Positions 1 through 6,835 of a DNA stretch of 64,000 bases are shown here, piece after piece. The translations under genes and the position numbers were made by a program. The notes below the pieces were generated by a model that saw only the letters and a list, made by a program, of their open reading frames with translations, was not told where the DNA came from and made no database searches. The first letter of the stretch is position 1; every line of letters begins with the position of its first letter. The stretch lies in the NCBI RefSeq assembly GCF_000300855.1, contig NZ_ALJF01000008.1:186001-250000 (forward strand), written 5' to 3'. Origin of the DNA: Agrobacterium albertimagni AOL15 (lineage in GTDB: Bacteria; Pseudomonadota; Alphaproteobacteria; Rhizobiales; Rhizobiaceae).

Positions 1-421
1 CCAGCGGTCAGATTGTCGCGTGACCTCCGCGTCGCGTCTCTATCGTACGCCGCCCTGGGGCAAGACGGATCAGGCCGATTTCTACAATGCCTGTGCGGCG
101 GTCGAGACGCTTCTCGAACCGCAGGAACTGCTGGCTGCCTGTCTCGAGATCGAGCGGACGATGAAGCGTGTGCGCGTCGAGCGCTGGGGGCCGCGGACCA
201 TCGACATTGACATTCTGACCTTTGCCGGGCGCATGATCGATGCCGAGCATCTGAAGATCCCGCATCCGCGCATGACGGAGCGCGCCTTTGTTCTGATGCC
301 GCTCGCAGACATCGATCCGCAGCTTCCGGTCAAGGATCGGGCGGTCGCCGACTGGCTCGCGGAGGTCGATCAGACCGGCATTGCCGTCGCAAACGAAAAC
401 CGCGCCTGGTGGCGCGGTTGA
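1..421 (+). CDS. folK: 2-amino-4-hydroxy-6-hydroxymethyldihydropteridine pyrophosphokinase (HPPK), 5' end missing
   Basis: C-terminal part of HPPK, which transfers pyrophosphate from ATP to 6-hydroxymethyl-7,8-dihydropterin in folate synthesis in the cytoplasm. The reading frame is open from the left edge, so the true start lies outside the window; the GTG at 20 is internal. Family motifs visible are 'SRLYRTPPWG', the 'FYNACAAVET' strand, and the catalytic and ATP-binding segment 'RWGPRTIDIDIL', whose Arg and two Asp bind ATP and magnesium. 'HPRMTERAFVLMPLADI' follows, as in complete HPPKs. The stop is TGA at 419-421. In related genomes folK normally follows folB and folP, which would lie upstream. 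The identification is firm; only the N-terminus is unseen. Confidence 0.94.
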   Translation, partial: QRSDCRVTSASRLYRTPPWGKTDQADFYNACAAVETLLEPQELLAACLEIERTMKRVRVERWGPRTIDIDILTFAGRMIDAEHLKIPHPRMTERAFVLMPLADIDPQLPVKDRAVADWLAEVDQTGIAVANENRAWWRG

Positions 422-448
422 GCTTCTAGCCGAAGGGTAACAGGCAGA

Positions 449-991
449 TCAGTCGTTCTCGGCCATGGCGGTTGCCTGGCGGTTCAGCTTGAGGCCGATC
501 ACAGGAATCATCCGGTCTTCGACCTTCACCGAAATTGTGATGTTCATCGCATCGCCCTCTTCGAGGCGCGCGACCATGGCGCCGTTCAGCTTGGCGCGAT
601 TGATGCCCATGACCGCACGGTTGCCGGTGACCTGGCCCGAGACGATGTCGAGGCCCTTGCCGTCTGCGCCATCCAGGAACTGGCCCTTGTAGCTGCCGCC
701 GGCCTGAGAAATCACCGCTGACATCGGCTGGCTGAACATGCCAACGCGGCAGGTGCCGTCCAACTTCAGGCCGGTTTCCTTGCCCTCGGCCGGCAGGCCG
801 ATGAGATTGCAGGTGAACTTGGTGCCCTTGTATTTGCCGGCAACGATCTCGCCCGGGCCCTTCCAGGATCCGGCGACGGATTCGAAGAAGCGCTTGTCGC
901 GCGAAGCAGCATCAGCGACCGTGACCGGCATCAATGCGGCAACGGCAAGGATCGCGGCGCAACGGCCGAATGTCGAAGAGCGAGAGAACAT
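449..991 (-). CDS. secreted protein of unknown function
   Basis: 180 residues. The N-terminus has a basic start, a hydrophobic core (about residues 10-24) and an 'ADAAS' cleavage region, a Sec signal peptide, so the mature protein is probably periplasmic. The rest is rich in alternating polar and hydrophobic strands with repeated Gly ('GSWKGPGEIVAGKYKGTKF', 'GGSYKGQFLDG'), suggesting a small beta-barrel or lipocalin-like fold, but I recognise no family. Two Cys (in 'FTCNL' and 'GTCRVG') could form a disulfide. The ATG at 991 is preceded by AAGGCAAA, a weak ribosome site. A CtrA-like half site lies about 55 bases upstream. It is codirectional with ycjX-ycjF but separated from ycjF by about 140 bases, so it is probably transcribed on its own. 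Confidence 0.75.
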   Translation of the reverse strand: MFSRSSTFGRCAAILAVAALMPVTVADAASRDKRFFESVAGSWKGPGEIVAGKYKGTKFTCNLIGLPAEGKETGLKLDGTCRVGMFSQPMSAVISQAGGSYKGQFLDGADGKGLDIVSGQVTGNRAVMGINRAKLNGAMVARLEEGDAMNITISVKVEDRMIPVIGLKLNRQATAMAEND

Positions 992-1044
992 CGATTTGCC
1001 TTGGTACGAGAAACCAGAAACCCCGCGAAGACCCTAGCGGAAAA

Positions 1045-1052
1045 ATGGTTAA
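1045..1052 (-). promoter_or_regulatory. possible CtrA half-site TTAACCAT
   Basis: On the minus strand this reads TTAACCAT, the gapless 8-base form of the CtrA recognition sequence known from Caulobacter and used in other alphaproteobacteria. It lies 54 bases upstream of the secreted-protein start at 991. There is no second TTAA at the 7-base spacing of a full box, so this may be chance. Confidence 0.25.
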
Positions 1053-1132
1053 TGCATCCTTGCCAATACCCTCAAATCGGGTCTTCGACAATCGGCAAAA
1101 CTCACTGGTTTCGCGGGTGTGGCCCGTCTGCC

Positions 1133-2233
1133 TCACCCGGTCTTTGTTCCATCCTTGCCCGCCATCGATGGCGTCAGGTCACCGATGAAGTCGCCGATGC
1201 CGGGGCGCTTGGCCGCGCGGAATGGCAGCGGCCGGCAGAGATCCATGGCGGCGATGCCGATTCTGGCTGTCATCAGGCCGTTGATCACCCCTTCTCCGAG
1301 GCGGGTCGAGAGGCGCGCCGCCAGGCCATGGCCCAGCACCTGCTGGGCAAGGCCATCGCCAATGGCAATCGAACCGGTGACCGCGAGATGGGCAAAGACG
1401 TCGCGGAGTAGCCGCAGCATTCCAAGAGAGCCGGGGCGGCCGCCATAGAGATCGGCCATGCTGCGGACGAGGCGCACCACCTCGAAAAGGACATAGGCGA
1501 GGTCGACCACTGCGCGAGGACTGACGGCGGTGACGACCGAAACCCGCTTGGCCGAATTCAAGATCAGGGCGCGTGCCTTGGCATCGAGCGGCGACAGCAA
1601 TTCCCGTTCGGCAAGCTCGATCAGCTGCGGTGCATCGATGATATCGTCTTCGACAGCCGCGAGCGTCTTCTGACCACGCGCGGTCTCGGGACGATGCGCA
1701 ACGAGTGCGGTCAGTTTCTTCACAACCGTGGCCGCCTGCTTCCGCTTGCCGCTCTCGGCCGCTGCTTCCGCCTCAACCTTGAGGTCTTGAACGGTATCGA
1801 GGCGCCAGAGCCCGACGAGCTCGCGCCCGACCGCGACCATCAACGCCAGAAGCCCGATGGCCAGAGCGCCAATCGCGAGGTAGCCGAGCCAGTCGGCCCG
1901 GGCGAAGAGATCCGAGATCAGACGGTCGACCCAGAGACCGAAGGCCAGCGAAAGGAGGATACCGAAGGCACCGGTCGCAAGCTTGGCGAAGGAGAAACGT
2001 CTGCGGCGCGGTTCAGCGACGGGCACTTCGGGCAGGGCCTCGGTTGCGGCGATGAAAGGGTCCTGGTCGTCGGGGACGATCACGATATCGCCGGCAAAGC
2101 TTCGCGGCGCGCGATTTTCGGCCGGACGGGTCCGCGGTGCCTCTGGCTCCACGGTGAAGGCTGCCGGCCGCCTCTGGGGATCAGAGTTGGCTGACGGAGA
2201 TGGGCCGGTCGGAGGTACGGTCGGTTTCTTCAT
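1133..2233 (-). CDS. ycjF: YcjF-type membrane protein (TIGR01620/DUF697)
   Basis: 366 residues. The N-terminal 95 residues are Pro/Arg-rich and probably disordered. Two hydrophobic segments follow (around 'LATGAFGILLSLAFGLWVDRLI' and 'LGYLAIGALAIGLLALMVAV'), then a helical cytoplasmic domain with the DUF697 signature 'ALILNSAKRVSVVTAVSPRA'. It is the usual partner of the YcjX GTPase-like protein; E. coli ycjF is in the phage-shock (psp) regulon, although no psp genes are present here. Its ATG overlaps the ycjX stop in an ATGA junction (2230-2233), implying translational coupling and a shared role at the inner membrane. The molecular function of the family is unknown. Confidence 0.88.
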   Translation of the reverse strand: MKKPTVPPTGPSPSANSDPQRRPAAFTVEPEAPRTRPAENRAPRSFAGDIVIVPDDQDPFIAATEALPEVPVAEPRRRRFSFAKLATGAFGILLSLAFGLWVDRLISDLFARADWLGYLAIGALAIGLLALMVAVGRELVGLWRLDTVQDLKVEAEAAAESGKRKQAATVVKKLTALVAHRPETARGQKTLAAVEDDIIDAPQLIELAERELLSPLDAKARALILNSAKRVSVVTAVSPRAVVDLAYVLFEVVRLVRSMADLYGGRPGSLGMLRLLRDVFAHLAVTGSIAIGDGLAQQVLGHGLAARLSTRLGEGVINGLMTARIGIAAMDLCRPLPFRAAKRPGIGDFIGDLTPSMAGKDGTKTG

Positions 2234-3702
2234 GCGAGACGGTCTCCGAGCAGGAATTGCAGCGCCCGGTCGAGGCGGATATGCGGCACGGACAGAGTGA
2301 TGCCCTGCTTCTCGTCGAGCTCGGGCGGCCTGAAACGCACGATGCTGAGATCCGGCAGGGCAGCGGAGGCGTCGTTTTCGTCAACCGAGCGGAAATAGGC
2401 TTCCGGATCGCGCGGCAGATCGCCGGGGAATACCGCCGTTTTGCGCTTGCCGTCGAAGAGTTCGTCGCCGATCCGTTCGCCTACCATCGGGGTCCCGACG
2501 ATGACCGGCAGGTCGTGGCCATCCTGTTTCACATTGGCTTCGCGGGTCGCCCGCACGGAGGCGAGCGCCATGACTTCGATGCCGGCGCCGCTCATGCCGA
2601 TCGTCTTGATCGCGCGGTTGACGAGGCGTCGGGTGAGGATCTCCAGCCGGTCATGGCTTTCGTGGTGCAGATGGTCCGCCTTGGTGGCGGCAACCAGCAC
2701 CCGGTCGATCCGGCGGCGCACGAGCGCCGTCAAAACACTGGTGGAGCCGGCACGGAAGCAGGCGAGCACGTCGCCGAGCGCCCGTTCGAGATCCTGGACC
2801 GCTTCCGGCCCGCGGTTGATTGCCTGCAGGGCATCGACCAGCACGATCTGGCGATCGAGCCGGGCAAAGTGTTCGCGGAAAAAGGGTTTGACCACGACGG
2901 ACTTGTAGGCCTCGAAGCGACGCTCCATCATCGCCCGCAGCGACCCCTTGGGCGCGCGGCCTTCGGGCAGGATGGGAAGAGGAGCAAACGTCAGCGCCGG
3001 CGAGCCGTCGAGGTCGCCCGGCATCAAGAAGCGCCCCGGCGGCAGCGTCGACAGGGACCGCTCGTCCGACTTGCAGAGCCGCAGATAGGTGGTGAAGGCT
3101 TCGGCGAGGCGCTTTGCCGTCATCTCGTCGGCCGGCCCATCGGGATCCACTGCCGCTGCGAGCGCCAGCCACTCCCGCGCCAGTTCCGCGCGAACGCCCG
3201 AGCCCGCGAGGTTCACGGTGTTTTCGGAGAAGGTCCGATAATCCTGGCCCAGCAAGGGCAGGTCGAGAAGCCATTCGCCGGGATAGTCGACGATGTCGAT
3301 CGACAGCTTTCCCGAGGACAGCATCCGGTTCCAGGTGCTGGCGCTCTTGTATTCGATCGTCAGCCGCAATTCCGAGATCGCACGGGTCGAGTCCGGCCAC
3401 ACCCGCTCCTCGACAAGCGCTCGGATGTGATCCTCGTACTGGAAGCGCGGCACGGCGTCATCGGGTTGCTCCTGAAGTGTTGCACCGGTCATGCGTCCGG
3501 AACGGAGCGGCTCGAACAGCGGCAGGCGACCGCCATGCAGGAGATTGTGCACCAGCGACGAGATGAAGACCGTCTTGCCCGCCCGCGACAGTCCGGTCAC
3601 GCCGAGCCGGATGGTCGGATTGACCAGATGGGCGGCGCGGTCGGCGAGATTGTCGAATGCGATCGCGGCTTCGTCGGTCAGGCTGGTGAGGGAAGGGGGC
3701 AA
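2230..3702 (-). CDS. ycjX: YcjX-family P-loop GTPase-like protein (DUF463)
   Basis: 490 residues. A Walker A loop 'GLSRAGKT' sits at residues 37-44, followed by 'VDYPGEWLLDLPLL', the switch and Walker B region typical of YcjX, and 'VAATKADHLHHES', which resembles the TKxD guanine-binding element. Crystal structures of a YcjX relative show a dynamin-like nucleotide-binding domain with an added helical module. The start is TTG at 3702: no ATG or GTG exists in frame before the upstream stop, and an AGGA ribosome site precedes the TTG. It is the first gene of a coupled pair with ycjF. It is probably a soluble or peripheral membrane stress protein; its substrate and cellular role are unproven. Confidence 0.9.
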   Translation of the reverse strand: MPPSLTSLTDEAAIAFDNLADRAAHLVNPTIRLGVTGLSRAGKTVFISSLVHNLLHGGRLPLFEPLRSGRMTGATLQEQPDDAVPRFQYEDHIRALVEERVWPDSTRAISELRLTIEYKSASTWNRMLSSGKLSIDIVDYPGEWLLDLPLLGQDYRTFSENTVNLAGSGVRAELAREWLALAAAVDPDGPADEMTAKRLAEAFTTYLRLCKSDERSLSTLPPGRFLMPGDLDGSPALTFAPLPILPEGRAPKGSLRAMMERRFEAYKSVVVKPFFREHFARLDRQIVLVDALQAINRGPEAVQDLERALGDVLACFRAGSTSVLTALVRRRIDRVLVAATKADHLHHESHDRLEILTRRLVNRAIKTIGMSGAGIEVMALASVRATREANVKQDGHDLPVIVGTPMVGERIGDELFDGKRKTAVFPGDLPRDPEAYFRSVDENDASAALPDLSIVRFRPPELDEKQGITLSVPHIRLDRALQFLLGDRLA

Positions 3703-3832
3703 TGCATCGTCCTGCGGAGACTGTGGCGGGTCTGGCTCGTCGGCAGCACGCGGCCGTCAACGCCATTTCTCTACATATAGGCGGGGCGTGCAGCGCAAAA
3801 AAGAGGCGAGCCAACCGTCTCGGATGATCCGG

Positions 3833-4327
3833 TCAGCCGACGAGGAAATCGCGAAGCACATAGGCTTCTTCGCTGACGGCGTCGATCACCGCGAGGCCTG
3901 AGGTCGGATAGCCCTCTGGCACGGTCCGTGCCATGACGTCGTTTCCGCACAGCCGTGCGAAGACTTCCTCGATGGCAGGGTTGTGACCGACGAGCATCAG
4001 CGCCTCGACGCCGCGGATCGAACTGACGATCTCGAGATAGGCCTCGGCAGGGGCGTTGTAGAGTGCGTCGACATAGCGGAACTCGACGAGGCCGGAGAAG
4101 ACGCGATTGATCGCCTCTGCCGTCTGTCGGCAACGCTTGGCCGTTGAGCATACCACTAGATCGGGGCGATACCCCCTGTCGGCTGCGGTTTCTGCCAGGA
4201 TTTCCGCTTCGGCGAAGCCGGCATCCGAAAGGCTGCGGTCAAAATCGCGACCGCCGGGCTCGGCCCAACCGGATTTCGCGTGGCGCAGCAGATAGATGCG
4301 CTGGGGAAGCTGAATGGAGGGCGTCAT
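3833..4327 (-). CDS. SixA-type histidine phosphatase
   Basis: About 164 residues of the histidine phosphatase (phosphoglycerate mutase) superfamily. The catalytic 'LLRHAKS' near the N-terminus carries the nucleophile His, 'CSTAKRCRQTAEAI' contains the second catalytic Arg, and 'LMLVGHNPAIEEV' the second catalytic His. 'DFDRSLSDAG' is also characteristic of the SixA branch, whose founding E. coli member removes phosphate from the ArcB phosphotransfer domain. No ArcB-like kinase is nearby, so the substrate is open. I chose the ATG at 4327 because residues before it look non-conserved; an ATG at 4345 in frame is an alternative. Neither has a convincing ribosome site. It lies upstream of ycjX on the same strand, separated by about 130 bases. 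Confidence 0.82.
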   Translation of the reverse strand: MTPSIQLPQRIYLLRHAKSGWAEPGGRDFDRSLSDAGFAEAEILAETAADRGYRPDLVVCSTAKRCRQTAEAINRVFSGLVEFRYVDALYNAPAEAYLEIVSSIRGVEALMLVGHNPAIEEVFARLCGNDVMARTVPEGYPTSGLAVIDAVSEEAYVLRDFLVG

Positions 4328-4345
4328 CCTTGAAGGTATCCACAT

Positions 4346-4603
4346 GCGATGGAGCTTGAGAATTGACGTACCGGTTCTTGGGCCTTGCCGTCAACCATGC
4401 CGCATCGAAGCCAGCATCAACCTATCGCGGTGGAGGTGTATGTATCGTTCGTCGGGATGAAAGCAATTTATGCTTAAAAAATAGAAGTTTAGATGAAAAA
4501 TGTAACAGATTTAAAAATGGCTTGGAAACAGTCAGAAGGCTTGAACCGGTTGCCTTGAAAGGATATACAGCCGCCCATTGAGATGTTCTTCAGGAGAATC
4601 GCG
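4346..4603 (+). promoter_or_regulatory. dksA upstream region, AT-rich
   Basis: 258 bases between the divergent sixA-like gene and dksA. The part from about 4462 to 4530 is much richer in A and T than the rest of the window and probably holds the dksA promoter, but I see no pair of -35 and -10 hexamers good enough to fix a start point. A 72-codon open frame here (4363-4581) has no family signature. AGGAGA at 4592-4597 is the dksA ribosome site. Confidence 0.4.
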
Positions 4604-5023
4604 TTGAGTGAGAAGATCAATCTTAGCAATTATGTGCTCTCGGAAGACGAAGAGTTCATGAACGCCAATCAGCGGGCCTATTTCAGGGCAAAGCTGATCG
4701 CCTGGAAAAACGACATCCTGCGCGAGGCGCGCGAGACGCTCGACCACCTGGCTGAAGAGAGCGCCAATCATCCTGATCTTGCAGACCGGGCTTCCTCAGA
4801 AACCGACAGAGCCATCGAACTTCGTGCCCGTGACCGGCAGCGCAAGCTGATCTCGAAGATCGACGCGGCACTGCAGCGGATCGACGACGGGACTTACGGC
4901 TACTGCGAAGAGACTGGCGAGCCGATCGGCCTCAAGCGTCTGGATGCCCGCCCGATTGCAACACTGTCGATCGAGGCACAAGAACGGCACGAGCGCCGCG
5001 AAAAGGTCTATCGCGACGAGTGA
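4604..5023 (+). CDS. dksA: RNA polymerase-binding transcription factor DksA
   Basis: 139 residues from a TTG start. DksA enters the RNA polymerase secondary channel and, with ppGpp, redirects transcription in the stringent response. The coiled-coil tip motif DxxDxA is present in 'PDLADRAS', and the arm 'ELRARDRQRKLISKIDAAL' matches closely. The zinc finger is degenerate: where E. coli has four Cys, only the first remains ('YGYCEETGEPIGLKRL' then 'TLSIEAQERH'), with Thr, Ser and Ala at the other places. This is usual for rhizobial DksA. The TTG at 4604 is preferred to an ATG at 4583 because AGGAGA (4592-4597) sits 6-7 bases before it and the conserved 'SEKINLSNYVLSEDEEFM' begins right after it. 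A terminator follows. Confidence 0.94.
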   Translation: MSEKINLSNYVLSEDEEFMNANQRAYFRAKLIAWKNDILREARETLDHLAEESANHPDLADRASSETDRAIELRARDRQRKLISKIDAALQRIDDGTYGYCEETGEPIGLKRLDARPIATLSIEAQERHERREKVYRDE

Positions 5024-5060
5024 GGGCGAGATCTCAGCTCAGTCTTATGAACGAATTCAG

Positions 5061-5085
5061 ACCCGCTCCGGCGGGTTTTTTCTTT
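5061..5085 (+). terminator. rho-independent terminator of dksA
   Basis: Stem ACCCGC / GCGGGT (5061-5066 and 5071-5076) with a TCCG tetraloop, followed by a run of T. It lies about 40 bases after the dksA stop and before the convergent FliO-domain gene. Confidence 0.85.
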
Positions 5086-5120
5086 TTGCGGCAAGCCGTC
5101 GCGACAGGTGCCCCGACCCG

Positions 5121-6581
5121 TCACGGATTGCGGCTGGCGGACATTTCGCCAAAGATCCGGGCGATTTCGTTCTGCAGATTGGGTTCCGGAGCCGGCTGCG
5201 GGGCGTTGGGCGAAGCTGGCGTTGCGCGGTTTGTTTCCGGCAAGATGGCGGCAATAGGCGGCCGCGGACGGTCGGCACGGGTTTCAGGTAGGATCTGGGG
5301 CGTCTGAGGCGCAGGCTGCGGCGCCGGCGCAGGGTCTGTCGCCAGATGCAGTGCCATCTCTTCTTCGAGGACGCGCTCGAAGTCGCTCATGTCACGCGCA
5401 TCGGGTTCGCTCGGCCCGGCTGAGGGCTGGCTTTCCACCTGCGGGTCGATGCGTTGCGGTTCCACGAGACGCGCGCTGGCGGTTGGTTGAACCGGCACGA
5501 GCACCCGTTGGCGTGCCGCTTCCAGCAGATCTTCTGCAGCAGGCGCATCGATGACGCTGGGCGTTGCAACTTGTGGTTCGACCCTGACCTCCTCGATCTT
5601 CCGGGCATCGAGCTCGTTCCGCATGATCGGCTCGACAGGCTCGATCCTGAAAGCTTCAATCGGCGGCGTGCCGCTCGTCTTGGCCTCCATAGGGCTCTCA
5701 TCCACGCCCATCATCGGCTCATTGCGGCGCATGACCGGTTCGATGTCGACCGGGGCGGTCGCGGTCGACGCTGATGCGACCATCATCGGTTCGAGGCTTG
5801 CAGTCGGCTGGACAGGCGGCTGCTCGACAGGCGGTTCGCGACGCGCGACCGGTTCGACTGCGGGCGCCTGGACCCGGACCTGAGGCGCCACTTCCGGGCG
5901 TGCAGTCATGGCCGCTGCTGCCACGGGGGCCGCTGCGGCGGTCGCAATTGCTGCCACCGGGGCGGCTGTCACCACGTTTTCGACAGCAGGTTCCGGGCCA
6001 CGCATCGATGCGGCTTGCTGACGACGCGGCTCGGCGATCGGCGCATGCATGGGCTGAGGATCGACCTGCGGTGAAACGGCGGCTGGCCGGGGCGTTTCCG
6101 CGGCCATCGGGCGCCTGGCCGGCGCTTCTGCTGGTGCACTGGCCATAATGGCAGGGGACGCGATTGCCGGGGATGCAATCGGCGGTGAGGCCGGTTCGGT
6201 TGCGGCAAGGGCGGGTCGAACAGTCGTCTCGGCAAGATCCTGCTTATCCGCCAAAGCCTGGGGCTGGATCGGCCTTGCGCTGAGATAGGGGCGCTCATCG
6301 CCAATGCCGCTTTCGATCACGATGTCGGTCGGGCCGCCGATCATGACCAGATGTTCGACATTGTCGCGGCGCACCAGCACGATCCGGCGACGGGTATCGA
6401 CGGCAGCAGCATCCAGCACCTGCAGACGTGGCTGGCGGTTGCGCCCGCCACGCACGAAAGGCGAGGGCGCCCGGTTGCGCAGGATCCAGAGCACGATGAA
6501 CAGGCAGAGCAAAGCGAGGCTGACGCCGAGTGCCGCCACGAGAAAACGATTGCCATAGGCCGAGATCAGGTCATCCAGCAT
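5121..6581 (-). CDS. FliO-domain membrane protein with long Pro/Ala-rich tail
   Basis: 486 residues. A single membrane segment lies near the N-terminus ('FLVAALGVSLALLCLFIVLWI', about residues 13-33), followed by a compact domain 'RRRIVLVRRDNVEHLVMIGG' with 'PTDIVIESGI'. This matches the FliO-type domain, whose founding member helps assemble the FliPQR core of the flagellar export gate. The remaining roughly 380 residues are low-complexity, rich in Pro, Ala, Glu and Val, and probably disordered. The ATG at 6581 is preceded by AAAAGGAG at good spacing, so a longer frame to 6680 was rejected. No flagellar gene is nearby: it sits between dksA and cckA. A true flagellar role is therefore uncertain; it may be a cell-envelope protein that reuses the domain. 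Confidence 0.75.
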   Translation of the reverse strand: MLDDLISAYGNRFLVAALGVSLALLCLFIVLWILRNRAPSPFVRGGRNRQPRLQVLDAAAVDTRRRIVLVRRDNVEHLVMIGGPTDIVIESGIGDERPYLSARPIQPQALADKQDLAETTVRPALAATEPASPPIASPAIASPAIMASAPAEAPARRPMAAETPRPAAVSPQVDPQPMHAPIAEPRRQQAASMRGPEPAVENVVTAAPVAAIATAAAAPVAAAAMTARPEVAPQVRVQAPAVEPVARREPPVEQPPVQPTASLEPMMVASASTATAPVDIEPVMRRNEPMMGVDESPMEAKTSGTPPIEAFRIEPVEPIMRNELDARKIEEVRVEPQVATPSVIDAPAAEDLLEAARQRVLVPVQPTASARLVEPQRIDPQVESQPSAGPSEPDARDMSDFERVLEEEMALHLATDPAPAPQPAPQTPQILPETRADRPRPPIAAILPETNRATPASPNAPQPAPEPNLQNEIARIFGEMSASRNP

Positions 6582-6835
6582 GTGCGTGCTCCTTTTGACA
6601 GGCTTTCTGGCAGAAGACGGCTCCTTCCGCAATCTTGCGTGCGACCGCGCCCTCGTCGCCGGGGGTGAAAGGTCGGGCAAGATCGGTCAGGATTGCGGCA
6701 TTCCTGTGGGGGAGCGGCCGGGCGGGGCCGTCTGGCCTTTTCTTTGCTTTTTGCAGCTACGGCATATTGATAAACAGGTGGAAGCGCCGATTCTCGCTAG
6801 GTCGGATCTTCCGTGCGCTTAGGCAAGAGGCATCA

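Noticed and set aside
20..421. folK starting at the GTG at position 20
   Set aside because: HPPK normally has about 30 more residues before this point and the frame is open to the left edge, so the gene is truncated by the window.
2200..3780. 526-codon open frame on the plus strand opposite ycjX
   Set aside because: Antisense shadow of ycjX, which has clear P-loop motifs; the antisense product has no recognisable domain.
4363..4581. 72-codon frame upstream of dksA
   Set aside because: No ribosome site, no motif, lies in an AT-rich promoter region, and ends just before the dksA ribosome site.
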